DNA of 64,000 nucleotides from Paenibacillus elgii NBRC 100335 (GTDB lineage: Bacteria > Bacillota > Bacilli > Paenibacillales > NBRC-103111), in the NCBI RefSeq assembly GCF_004000865.1, contig NZ_BIMB01000002.1:186001-250000 (forward strand). The letters are read 5' to 3'. This document shows, piece by piece, positions 34,813 through 43,290 of this stretch (its first letter is position 1; each line of letters starts with the position of its first letter). Made by a program: the position numbers and the translations under genes. The notes beneath the pieces are model-generated. The model had not been told where the DNA came from. It worked only from the letters and a program-made list of their open reading frames with translations, and made no database searches.

Positions 34813-36045
34813 CTAGTCCCGAACGGCTGCGGCGCCTTCTTGTAACGGTATTGTACTTCCTACCCGATTTCGATCCTTCCAGCCGATCAGCATGGCCGTG
34901 CTTGCCACCATGAAAGCCGCTCCGAGCACATAAGGATAATTGACGTTCACGTCGAACAGTACGCCGGCAATGGATGGTCCCGCAATCGTACCCAAGCTCA
35001 TATAGGCATTGTTCATCCCTGCTACGAACCCCTGCTCGTTTCCGGCCATTTTGGACAACAGCGTATTGACGGCCGGCCGGATAATCGTCGTGGCGACGAA
35101 AAACAGAATGGTCACGGCAAAAACGGAAACGTACGTCTTCGTCACGAGGACCGCCAGCATCATAACGGCGGAAAGCAAAAACATAGCAATAAGAATTTGA
35201 CGCTCGCTAAACCTCCGCAGCAGCCTTTCGAATAGAACAGCCTGAGTGAAAACTCCCGCCAACGCGCCGAGCGTAATCATCAGCGAGATGTCCTTCGGCG
35301 TAAATCCGTGCTTCACGTCTACATATAAACTAATCACAGCTTCAAAATTCATCAAACCGAACGTCAGCATGAAAACAAGCAGAAGCAGCACGAAGTACGG
35401 CGCGCGAAACGAGCTAAGCAATTGCTTGAACAGATTTTCCCGCTTTCTCTCCGCCGTCCGGGCCAATTGCCTCGCTTCCCGGCTTTGCGTCTCCGGCAGG
35501 AACAGCATGGACAGCAGCACCGACACGCCGGCGATCGCCGTCGCCACATAGAACGGAACCCGCAGCCCGTAGTCGGCCAGAAATCCGCCGATGCCGGGCC
35601 CGATCACGACGCCCAGCGACATGGAGGCGCTGAACAGGCCCAATCCTTTTCCGCGATCCTTCTCCTGCGTAATGTCGGCCACGTAGGCCATCATCGCCGG
35701 TGTCAGGAGCGCCGCCCCGATTCCGCTGAGCAGCCTGGACACGTAAAGCAGCCACATCTGACCAGCCAGCCCGAACAGCAGCTGGGACAAGGCAAATACC
35801 CCAATCCCCCCGACAATCATGATTTTACGTCCGTATTTATCGGACATCTCGCCCGCAATAGGCGAAAATAGGAGCTGCGTCACTCCCATAGCAGCGACAA
35901 GATATCCCATGTCCTGGCCGCTTGCCCCGAATTCCGTAATGAATTTAGGCAAAATGGGGATGATCAGTCCCATTCCCACCATCGTAATGAACATGTTCAC
36001 CATCAAAATGACGAGCGGTCCCCAATTTGATCCGGTTTTCGTCAT
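34813..36045 (-). CDS. MFS multidrug efflux transporter
   Basis: A 410-residue 12-segment permease of the drug:H+ antiporter type. It has SPIAGEMSDKYGRKIMIVGG (motif A), SRLLSGIGAALLTPAMMAYVAD (motif B) and GLFSASMSLGVVIGPGIGGFLAD (motif C, the antiporter signature). It resembles NorA- and Bmr-like pumps; substrates are not predictable. The ATG at 36045 follows GAGGTGA and replaces a longer open frame. Confidence 0.87.
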   Translation of the reverse strand: MTKTGSNWGPLVILMVNMFITMVGMGLIIPILPKFITEFGASGQDMGYLVAAMGVTQLLFSPIAGEMSDKYGRKIMIVGGIGVFALSQLLFGLAGQMWLLYVSRLLSGIGAALLTPAMMAYVADITQEKDRGKGLGLFSASMSLGVVIGPGIGGFLADYGLRVPFYVATAIAGVSVLLSMLFLPETQSREARQLARTAERKRENLFKQLLSSFRAPYFVLLLLVFMLTFGLMNFEAVISLYVDVKHGFTPKDISLMITLGALAGVFTQAVLFERLLRRFSERQILIAMFLLSAVMMLAVLVTKTYVSVFAVTILFFVATTIIRPAVNTLLSKMAGNEQGFVAGMNNAYMSLGTIAGPSIAGVLFDVNVNYPYVLGAAFMVASTAMLIGWKDRNRVGSTIPLQEGAAAVRD

Positions 36046-36097
36046 AACATTCACCTCACTTGCAAATTTCAATCTCATTTTGACCAATAAGTTCTAT

Positions 36098-36117
36098 AAA
36101 TGACCATCAGGTCATTT
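36098..36117. promoter_or_regulatory. Palindromic operator upstream of the MFS gene
   Basis: AAATGACC-ATCA-GGTCATTT has perfect 8-bp arms, 53 bp upstream of the MFS start. It is a good candidate site for the downstream TetR regulator. Confidence 0.6.
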
Positions 36118-36153
36118 GAAATTATATCCTCCCCTTTCCGTGAAGTCAAATAG

Positions 36154-36219
36154 TTGAAATTAACAAATAGTTATGATAAGATGGCTCTAAATTAATGACG
36201 GGAGCTGAAAAGATATAAT
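36154..36219 (+). promoter_or_regulatory. Promoters of the ABC-F gene
   Basis: Two sigma-A-type elements are visible. The first is TTGAAA (36154-36159), a 17-nt spacer and TAAGAT (36177-36182). The second is a perfect TATAAT (36214-36219) with a weak -35. A transcript from the second would begin almost exactly at 36226, the first base of attenuator segment 1. Confidence 0.6.
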
Positions 36220-36225
36220 GTAAAA

Positions 36226-36425
36226 TAACTTTCTTGCTAAGAAATATAAAATAGTAAAACAAAACAGCGACATGAGCGCATGTTTTATTATTTGTATGCA
36301 AGAAAGTTACGATATCTTTTCACTCAAACAATATATCCTTATCTAACTCTATGTCAGGGTTGGATTTGCTGTATTTATTTGAGCTGTGGGAAAGGTAACT
36401 TTCTTGCAGCTCTTCTATTTTTGTA
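36226..36425 (+). promoter_or_regulatory. Three-segment transcription attenuator of the ABC-F gene
   Basis: Segment 1 (36226-36237, TAACTTTCTTGC), segment 2 (36298-36309, its exact complement) and segment 3 (36396-36407, identical to segment 1) can pair 1-2 or 2-3. Segment 3 is also the 3' half of a 14-bp terminator stem (36381-36412, GAGCTG...CAGCTC) followed by TTCTATTTTTG. Pairing 2-3 prevents the terminator; pairing 1-2 permits it. Segment 2 lies inside a short leader frame, so a stalled ribosome or drug could shift the balance. Confidence 0.8.
36272..36346 (+). CDS. Putative leader peptide of the ABC-F attenuator (24 aa)
   Basis: The frame ATG 36272 to TAA 36346 encodes MSACFIICMQESYDIFSLKQ plus four residues and spans attenuator segment 2. 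No strong ribosome site precedes it. A different frame from ATG 36280 is open into the ABC-F gene without a stop. Translation of either is unproven. Confidence 0.35.
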   Translation: MSACFIICMQESYDIFSLKQYILI

Positions 36426-36441
36426 CAGGAGGATCTATTCC

Positions 36442-37920
36442 ATGTCATTAATCAATGTAACCAACCTGACGTTTGCCTATGACGGCAGTTACGATAACTT
36501 ATTTGAGGACGTAAGCTTTCAAATCGATACCGACTGGAAACTTGGATTTACGGGGAGGAACGGAAGAGGCAAGACCACCTTCCTCAACCTATTGCTTGGG
36601 AAGTATGAATACAGCGGAACGATTTCCGCCAAGGTCAGCTTCGAGTATTTTCCATTCCATGTAGAGAACAAGGAGCAGAACACAATCGATGTCATCGGCG
36701 ACATCTACCCGGATTACCTTCACTGGGAATTGATGCGCGAGCTTTCGCTGCTCAAGGTGTCGGAGGATGTTCTATATCGGCCCTTTGCTTCCTTGTCCAA
36801 TGGCGAGCAAACGAAAGTATTGCTGGCCGCTTTATTTCTGAAGGAAAACAGCTTTCTGTTGATTGACGAGCCGACCAATCACCTGGACATGAACGCCCGA
36901 AAACTGGTCAGTCAATATCTCAATACGAAAAACGGCTTTATTCTCGTCTCTCACGACAGGTCGTTCCTGGATCGCTGCGTAGACCATATTCTGTCCATCA
37001 ATAAAACCGACATCGAAATTCAAAAAGGAAATTTTTCCGATTGGTGGGAAAATAAGCAAAGACAAGACCAATTTGAGCTTGGCGAGAACGAAAAGCTGAA
37101 AAAAGACATTAAACGCTTGTCGGAAGCGTCCAAACGAACGAGCAATTGGTCGCATGAAGTGGAAAAAACGAAGAACGGAACAAGGAATTCCGGCTCCAAG
37201 GTGGACAAAGGGTACATCGGGCACAAGGCTGCCAAAATGATGAAACGCTCCAAATCCATGGAACACCGGCAGCAAAACGCGATCGAGGAAAAGTCGCAGC
37301 TCTTGAAAAATATCGAAAGCTCGGAGAGCTTAAAGATTACCCAACTTCCCTTTCATAAAAATCAGCTCGCCGAACTGGACCACGTTTCCATTTATTACGG
37401 GGAGAAGACGGTCTGCACCGATATCAGCTTTACGATTGAGCAAGGTGAGCGAATCGCGCTTTCGGGTGCGAACGGCTCTGGAAAATCAAGCATTATCAAG
37501 CTGATTTGCGGCGAGGATATCGCATATACCGGCACGTTCCGAAAGGGAAGCCAGCTGAAAATATCGTATGTTTCGCAGGATACTTCGCATTTGCAGGGAA
37601 ATTTAACGGATTACGCCAGAAGCAGCGGGATTGACGAAAGCTTGTTTAAATCGATCCTAAGAAAGCTGGATTTCTCCAGAGTTCAGTTTGACAAGGATAT
37701 ATCAGCCTTCAGCGGCGGCCAAAAGAAGAAAGTGCTGCTGGCAAAAAGTCTTTGCGAAAAGGTTCATTTGCATATTTGGGATGAGCCGCTGAACTTTATC
37801 GATGTGATTTCGCGCATGCAAATCGAGGAACTGCTGCTTGAGCATTCGCCGACCATTCTTTTTGTGGAGCATGACAGCGAATTTTGCAAAAATATCGCTA
37901 CCAAGGTTATTAAACTTTAA
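36442..37920 (+). CDS. Lsa-type ABC-F ribosomal protection protein
   Basis: A 492-residue soluble protein with two ABC domains and no membrane part. The first has GRNGRGKTT, LSNGEQTK and FLLIDEPTNHLD; the second has GANGSGKSS, FSGGQKKKV and IWDEPLNFID. A charged linker (about 215-300) lies between them. Size and sequence fit the Lsa branch, which dislodges lincosamides, streptogramin A and pleuromutilins from the ribosome. The ATG at 36442 follows AGGAGG by 9 nt. Composition is slightly AT-richer than its surroundings. Confidence 0.85.
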   Translation: MSLINVTNLTFAYDGSYDNLFEDVSFQIDTDWKLGFTGRNGRGKTTFLNLLLGKYEYSGTISAKVSFEYFPFHVENKEQNTIDVIGDIYPDYLHWELMRELSLLKVSEDVLYRPFASLSNGEQTKVLLAALFLKENSFLLIDEPTNHLDMNARKLVSQYLNTKNGFILVSHDRSFLDRCVDHILSINKTDIEIQKGNFSDWWENKQRQDQFELGENEKLKKDIKRLSEASKRTSNWSHEVEKTKNGTRNSGSKVDKGYIGHKAAKMMKRSKSMEHRQQNAIEEKSQLLKNIESSESLKITQLPFHKNQLAELDHVSIYYGEKTVCTDISFTIEQGERIALSGANGSGKSSIIKLICGEDIAYTGTFRKGSQLKISYVSQDTSHLQGNLTDYARSSGIDESLFKSILRKLDFSRVQFDKDISAFSGGQKKKVLLAKSLCEKVHLHIWDEPLNFIDVISRMQIEELLLEHSPTILFVEHDSEFCKNIATKVIKL

Positions 37921-37940
37921 ATGGGCGCAAGCCGAATAGA

Positions 37941-37992
37941 GGCAACGGCAGTCCGGAAGTTATTTTCGCGTCCGAAGCTGCCGCTGCCTTTT
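37941..37992 (+). terminator. Terminator after the ABC-F gene
   Basis: GGCAACGGCAGTCCGGA pairs imperfectly with TCCGAAGCTGCCGCTGCC and ends in TTTT. It overlaps the end of the convergent kinase gene. Confidence 0.65.
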
Positions 37993-39376
37993 ATGCATCC
38001 GCACATGGCAAGCTGATCCGAAACATCGTGGAATACCGACGGTCCGCTTCCAGTTCAATCGTGCCTTGGTGCAGCGTAACGATTTTTTTGCAGATGGCGA
38101 GGCCTAATCCGGTGCTGTCTTTCACCGCCCCGGCCCCACGTGTAAATTCCTCGAAGATGTGTTCCCTGATCGGCTCCTGTACGCCAATTCCGTCATCTCC
38201 AAGCCACAGCACAGCCCGGCCGTCCTTACTTTCGCAAGACGCGAACAGCACCGTTCCCGCTGCATTGAACTTGAGCGCATTTCCGATCAGATTCATGATG
38301 ACGCGTTTCATATGCACATGGTCCAGCATCACCGGCAGCGGCTCTTCCGGAATCTGTACATCCAGTCCGAACCCTTTGTCCTCGATTTCGGAATAACATT
38401 CCGCCACAATCTGTTGAAACCATTTGGTGACGTTTACTTTTTCTCTTTTCAATATTTGGTTGGAATCTTCCAGCTTTGCTAATTCGAACAAGTCCTTAAT
38501 CAAATTGGATGTATAGGAAGATTTGTCGTGAATGTATTGGATATATTTGCGCCTCCTGCTTTCCTCCAGCGACGGATCGTCCAGCAACAACTGGGAATAG
38601 CCGTAAATTGAAGTCATAGGCGTCTTCAAATCATGCGATAAATGCAAGAGCATGTTTTTGCGGCTGGTCTCGGCCGCTTCCTTCTCGGCAGAGGTTCGCT
38701 GGAGCCGCTCGGCCAACCCGTTGAAAGCCTCACGGATTTCGTCGAACTCCTGCTCGGCCGTAAACGTCAGCCGCTTCGTATAATTCAGCCGCTCCATTTC
38801 TTTGATGCCTTCTACAATTTGCCGGATTGGCTTCTCTACTTGCTTAACCGAGTATTTGGCGTACAAATACACGGCGATAAGCAAGCCAAGCGCAAAACAT
38901 GCCGCAAAAATGGCTATGGCCGCAGAGACTTTATCCAGCCGCATAGGTATTTTCCAAAGCAGGATATACGGCTCTTGATTCGGCCCCTTTACCGAATAAG
39001 CGTGATAATAGATCGAATCATCGTTCCGCTGCATATCCATTTTGGCATAGAGCAGTCCATCCCGGTAACGGACGATATCGTCTTCCTTATTTCCCCGGAC
39101 ATAGATCACCTCTCCCGCCTCGTCGATCACCTCAAACCAGCCGCCGTACCGATCCAGCAGCTTCCCGTCGATATTTTGGAAGGGATACCGATAAATATCT
39201 TCCCCCGAAATCCGAGGCAAATCGCCCGTCCTGTCTACCACCCGGTTCATCAGAATATCGGTGCTCACAAGCGCTACGGCAATCGCGCCCAACAAAAGGC
39301 CGCTAATGACGATATAGTTGCGGACAAACAACTTCTTCAGCGGCCTTCGGCCGCGAATGCTATTGTTTCTTCTCAA
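37991..39376 (-). CDS. Sensor histidine kinase
   Basis: A 461-residue two-segment membrane kinase. Membrane segments are at about 20-43 and 160-185 with an extracytoplasmic sensor domain between. A HAMP region follows, then HisKA with the phospho-accepting His in LHLSHDLKTPMTS, and HATPase with NLIGNALKFN, GDDGIGV and TGLGLAICKKI. The signal is unknown. The start is TTG, overlapping the response regulator gene by 17 bp. Confidence 0.9.
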   Translation of the reverse strand: MRRNNSIRGRRPLKKLFVRNYIVISGLLLGAIAVALVSTDILMNRVVDRTGDLPRISGEDIYRYPFQNIDGKLLDRYGGWFEVIDEAGEVIYVRGNKEDDIVRYRDGLLYAKMDMQRNDDSIYYHAYSVKGPNQEPYILLWKIPMRLDKVSAAIAIFAACFALGLLIAVYLYAKYSVKQVEKPIRQIVEGIKEMERLNYTKRLTFTAEQEFDEIREAFNGLAERLQRTSAEKEAAETSRKNMLLHLSHDLKTPMTSIYGYSQLLLDDPSLEESRRRKYIQYIHDKSSYTSNLIKDLFELAKLEDSNQILKREKVNVTKWFQQIVAECYSEIEDKGFGLDVQIPEEPLPVMLDHVHMKRVIMNLIGNALKFNAAGTVLFASCESKDGRAVLWLGDDGIGVQEPIREHIFEEFTRGAGAVKDSTGLGLAICKKIVTLHQGTIELEADRRYSTMFRISLPCADA

Positions 39377-40055
39377 AACGGTAGCCTAACCCCCTAATCG
39401 TAACCAGGTAGTCAGGCTTTCTTGGGTTATGCTCGATCTTCTCGCGGAGTTTGCTGATATAGACCATAATCAAATTTTCGTCCCCCATATACTCTTCGCC
39501 CCATACCTGCTCGTAAATCTGCGCTTTCGTGAATACCCTGCCGGCTTGGCTCATCAACAAAGCGATAATTTTGAACTCGTAGGATGTGACTTCCTTGTTC
39601 ATACCGGTCTTATATAGCTTGCAGCTCTCCAAATCCAGTTTGACGTCACCGATCTCGATGATGGCGGGAGCGGGCTTGTCCGGCTTGGTAAAGGCATCCA
39701 GGCGTCTGAACAGCGCCTGCACCCGGCTTACGACTTCTAGCGGGTTAAAGGGCTTGCCCACGTAATCGTCCGCCCCTAGCTGCAATCCGAATATTTTGTC
39801 CGTATCGTCCGACTTGGCCGAGAGAAAAAGAAATGGAATCGGGGAGCTCTGCCGCACTTTCTTAAGCAGCTCCCATCCATCCATCCGAGGCATCATAATA
39901 TCCGCGATGATCAAGTCAACCTGCTCGCGCTGCAGCATCGTCAACGCTTCATCGCCGTTGCCCGCCGTCATTGTGCCGTAACCGGCATGGTTTAAATAAA
40001 CGGCGAGCAACTCGACAATTTCCGCTTCATCGTCGATGATCAATATCGTTTTGAT
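39360..40055 (-). CDS. OmpR-family response regulator
   Basis: About 231 residues: a receiver domain with IIDDE, the phospho-acceptor Asp in LIIADIMMPRMDG and the Lys in YVGKPF, then an OmpR winged helix (VTSYEFKIIALLMSQAGRVFTKAQIYEQVWGEEY). No ATG or GTG is usable. The conserved start (KTILIIDDE) begins after an ATC codon at 40055, placed 8 nt after GAGGTG; the first standard codon is TTG 40043, 20 nt away. The coordinates use the ATC. It works with the adjacent kinase. Confidence 0.85.
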   Translation of the reverse strand: MKTILIIDDEAEIVELLAVYLNHAGYGTMTAGNGDEALTMLQREQVDLIIADIMMPRMDGWELLKKVRQSSPIPFLFLSAKSDDTDKIFGLQLGADDYVGKPFNPLEVVSRVQALFRRLDAFTKPDKPAPAIIEIGDVKLDLESCKLYKTGMNKEVTSYEFKIIALLMSQAGRVFTKAQIYEQVWGEEYMGDENLIMVYISKLREKIEHNPRKPDYLVTIRGLGYRFEKKQ

Positions 40056-40112
40056 TGGCTCTTCACCTCGATTGCCTTATACCCGTATCCTTATCCATCA
40101 GCTATCCGCTGG

Positions 40113-42113
40113 CTAGAATAAATGATCGGCGAACCGGGACAACAATACGGCGGCTTCTTGTCTCAGCATCGGCTGTGTCGATCTATAGTCGACCGCTCCG
40201 TTTTGGTCCTGGCTAACTTCGGGTCCATATAATACTTTCGCCACAGCGAAGCGGACACCTTCCACCGCCCATGAATCCGTGTTGCCTGCAAGCTTGGCTT
40301 CTTTAGGAGTACCATGCAGATGATTGAAGGCCATGCGCCATACAATGGTCGCCGCTTCCTGTCGTGTCAATGGCTGCTGCGGGAAGAACCGGTCGCCGAC
40401 TGATCCCTGGATCAAGCCAAGCTCTTGCTCGGCCTGGATATGCTGGGCATACGGACTGTCGGCGACATCGGCGAACACCGGCTTTTGCTTCGACGGGGCA
40501 AAGCCCGACCACCGGATGATCCAGCCGATAAACTGTTCCCGCGTAATGGGCTGCTCAGGCCGGAAAAGGTTGTCGCCGCTTTCCTCCCCGATGACATCAA
40601 GCTGGCGCAAATGGCCGATGTAGGCTGCATATGGATGCTGGGGACCGACATCGTCATAGGGGCGCGGCTGCGGCAATTTTTCGGACCAGCTGTCGAGCTT
40701 CAGATCGTAATAAAACGCCTGTACCTCGCCTTTTTCATTCCGTTTGAACGCCGCTTTGACACCCTGATCGTCCTGAAACAGAAGCGGCTCGATTTCATGC
40801 AGCACATGCTCGCCAAGTGGGTCTTGCACGATAAGCTTGCCGTCTTCCGCGCGAATGCGCGATGTCCACATCCGGTTTCGCAAATCGCTGTATGTGCCTG
40901 CAAACTCGGCTAGCGACGAGGAGAGCGGCCCATGAGCATCGTCTTGCTTGCCCGCAGCCGGGTAATAATGATTCATGAAGGCCCTGAAAAAAGGCTGCCG
41001 GAGCTCAAAATCCTTATTGACGGTAACGAAAACGCCGACCTTCTGATCGGGAATCAACCACATCCCCGTATGGTACCCGTCTACATCTCCGGACTTTTCT
41101 ACCACATACTGCCCATTGGCATCTTGCCGATTGGAATATTCGAAGCCGTAGGCCATATTCGGCAGCTTCGGATGGATGGCAAGCTGAGGCTTGTGCATGT
41201 CGCGAATCGTTGCTTCACCTAGAATCGCCGTGCCCCCGATCTTCCCCCCGTTCAGATGTGCCATCATAAACCGGGCCATGTCCGAGCCGGTTGAGAGCAT
41301 CCCGCCACCCGGTAACTCTGTCGGGACCGTCCCAAATGTAGGGAGGATATCGCCGAGCTGGTTATAGGGCACGGCGAGCCGCTTTAAATTTTCCGAAGTT
41401 AGCCGAAAATCGCTGTTTGTCATGCCCAGCGGCTGAAAAATATGTTTCTGAACGTAATCGCCGAACGGCTGGCCCGCAACCTGCTCGATCACATACCCTT
41501 GAATCGTAAATCCCAGGTTGTCATAGCGATAAAATTGTCCCGGCTGGCGTATAATCGTGGGCGAATTATCGAGAATATATTGTTTTAAGGAAACTTCCGT
41601 GGACAAGTCGGTCGTTCTGGAATCGGACATGTCCCCATACTCAAATCCGGTCGCATTCATCAATAAATGCCGCATGGTCAACGGTACATCCGTCCGATTC
41701 CCGATGCGAACCTCCCCCAAATATTTCGACACATCGGCGTTCAAATCGAGCTTCCCCTGCTCGGCCAATTGCATAACGCCTGTAGCTGTAATCACCTTGG
41801 AAACCGAGGCGACGCGAAATAGGGTTCGGTCCGGGTCGACCGGCAGTTTCTGCTCTACATTGGCGTAGCCGTAGCCTTTGTTTAACAGCACCCGATCGTC
41901 CTTCACCACGGCCACCGCGGCACCGGCCATCTGTTTCTGAATATCCGGCTGGTTAAAAAACGCATCGACAAATCGCTCGACTTCCTCCGGTGCCTGAGGT
42001 CCTGCCGGACCGGATTCCGCCGATACGCCAGGCACCGGGCCTCCCCCGGCCAATACTGCGACGGCCAGGGCAGCGACAGCCAATCGACTTCCATATTTAC
42101 CCATTCGGTTCAT
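40113..42113 (-). CDS. SLH-anchored serine hydrolase (beta-lactamase/DD-peptidase fold)
   Basis: A 666-residue exported enzyme. A signal peptide (to about residue 32) is followed by a class C beta-lactamase-like domain with the SxxK nucleophile (SVSK, Ser103), YDN and a downstream GGG region. A middle beta domain follows, then three SLH repeats (about 480-666; FADVADSPYAQHIQAEQELGLI). SLH domains bind pyruvylated wall polymer, so the enzyme stays on the cell surface. ATG 42113 follows AAAGGGAA by 9 nt. It lies 57 bp upstream of the two-component genes. Confidence 0.87.
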   Translation of the reverse strand: MNRMGKYGSRLAVAALAVAVLAGGGPVPGVSAESGPAGPQAPEEVERFVDAFFNQPDIQKQMAGAAVAVVKDDRVLLNKGYGYANVEQKLPVDPDRTLFRVASVSKVITATGVMQLAEQGKLDLNADVSKYLGEVRIGNRTDVPLTMRHLLMNATGFEYGDMSDSRTTDLSTEVSLKQYILDNSPTIIRQPGQFYRYDNLGFTIQGYVIEQVAGQPFGDYVQKHIFQPLGMTNSDFRLTSENLKRLAVPYNQLGDILPTFGTVPTELPGGGMLSTGSDMARFMMAHLNGGKIGGTAILGEATIRDMHKPQLAIHPKLPNMAYGFEYSNRQDANGQYVVEKSGDVDGYHTGMWLIPDQKVGVFVTVNKDFELRQPFFRAFMNHYYPAAGKQDDAHGPLSSSLAEFAGTYSDLRNRMWTSRIRAEDGKLIVQDPLGEHVLHEIEPLLFQDDQGVKAAFKRNEKGEVQAFYYDLKLDSWSEKLPQPRPYDDVGPQHPYAAYIGHLRQLDVIGEESGDNLFRPEQPITREQFIGWIIRWSGFAPSKQKPVFADVADSPYAQHIQAEQELGLIQGSVGDRFFPQQPLTRQEAATIVWRMAFNHLHGTPKEAKLAGNTDSWAVEGVRFAVAKVLYGPEVSQDQNGAVDYRSTQPMLRQEAAVLLSRFADHLF

Positions 42114-42263
42114 AAGAATCACTTCCCTTTTGTTGTCCTTTTCCCTACAAACAACAGTATAAATGGGTAAACTTAACCTGGATTCTATACAATCTTAATG
42201 TAAAGTGAAATTTGCCGCAGCGTTCTCGTAATGCCCCTCGCTATTCCAACCATTTGATCCGTT

Positions 42264-42308
42264 TCAAAAAAGCGCCCCCAAGCCAATACTTCATTAGCTT
42301 AGGAGCGC
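42264..42308 (-). terminator. Terminator of the E2-domain gene
   Basis: On the minus strand GCGCTCCTAAGC pairs with GCTTGGGGGCGC, followed by six T. Confidence 0.8.
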
Positions 42309-42330
42309 GGTTTATCATCGTTCTTTAGGT

Positions 42331-43086
42331 TCAATCCAAGGAGCCTTCCGGGCCGTACGCCTCCAGATTTTCCTTGACCCGCTGCAAAAAGCGTCCGCAA
42401 ATCACCCCGTCCAAGATGCGATGGTCCAGCGCCAGGCACAGTCGAACCATCGAACGCACGGCGATTCGGTCGTCGACGACAACCGGCTTTTTGACGATGG
42501 ATTCGAACGTTAAAATCGCGGCTTGCGGATAGTTGACGTTCGGAAAAGAAGAGATCGAGCCGAACGCCCCCGTATTGTTGACCGTGAACGTGCCTCCCTG
42601 CATGTCGCTTGGCGATAGCTTGCCCGTACGCGCCAATTGAGCCAGCCTGTCGATTTCCAGCGCCAGTCCGGCGATATTTCGGAGATCGGCACTCCGGATG
42701 ACCGGGGCTAGCACCGCGTCTTCTGTCCCGACCAGAAGCGAAAGATGGATGTCCCGCTTCACGACAATTTTGTCGTCCGCCCACATCGAATTCATGATCG
42801 GATAGTCCTTGATCGCCCGAACGACCGCTTGAATAAAAAAGGCGAAGTACGTCAAATTGACGCCTTCCTGCCGCAAAAAGTCGTCTTTGAGCTTGCTGCG
42901 CAGCAGGACCAGATTCGTTACGTCCGCTTCGACGATCGTCAGGGCATGCGGAATCTCCGTCACGCTCCGCTTCGTGCGCTCGGCAATCGTCCTTCGGACA
43001 GGCGTCACGTCGATGGCGTAATCAGTATCGGCAAGCTCCTCCTGCCGCTGAGGCACGGTCATTTCCATAACATTGGACTGGCTCAT
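42331..43086 (-). CDS. Stand-alone 2-oxoacid dehydrogenase E2 catalytic domain
   Basis: A 251-residue CoA-dependent acyltransferase domain. It has VTPVRRTIAERTKRSVTEIPH, TFTVNNTGAFGS and the catalytic LALDHRILDG (His and Asp of the active site). The lipoyl and E3/E1-binding domains found in normal E2 subunits are absent, and no E1 or E3 gene is nearby. The ATG at 43086 follows GGAGGA. It may act as a free acyltransferase or as a paralogue of the main E2; the acceptor is unknown. Confidence 0.82.
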   Translation of the reverse strand: MSQSNVMEMTVPQRQEELADTDYAIDVTPVRRTIAERTKRSVTEIPHALTIVEADVTNLVLLRSKLKDDFLRQEGVNLTYFAFFIQAVVRAIKDYPIMNSMWADDKIVVKRDIHLSLLVGTEDAVLAPVIRSADLRNIAGLALEIDRLAQLARTGKLSPSDMQGGTFTVNNTGAFGSISSFPNVNYPQAAILTFESIVKKPVVVDDRIAVRSMVRLCLALDHRILDGVICGRFLQRVKENLEAYGPEGSLD

Positions 43087-43290
43087 GTTGTTTCCTCCAA
43101 TCTTTTTTCTAAACTCACCCTCTCCCCACGCAGTCTCCACGAAAAGTTAGTATGTAATCATAGGATCAGGTACTAATTCTATTCCAATCGTACCCCTAAG
43201 AAAGACGGGTGTCAACTGCGGTATCCCGGTCGGCAGGTCCATCGGTTGAACCTGCCAGCGCCCAGGCTGCCCCGTCGGAATCTCGTTATC

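Noticed and set aside
36280-36441. In-frame N-terminal extension of the ABC-F gene (54 codons)
   Set aside because: The extension runs through the attenuator and terminator; AGGAGG at the ATG 36442 and family length support the short form.
40113-42113. Simple resistance beta-lactamase reading of the serine hydrolase
   Set aside because: The SxxK fold alone does not show beta-lactam hydrolysis; the SLH anchor and middle domain fit a surface peptidase or esterase at least as well.
43231-43255. Hairpin GGCAGGT/ACCTGCC as a terminator
   Set aside because: The stem is good but no T-run follows on either strand.
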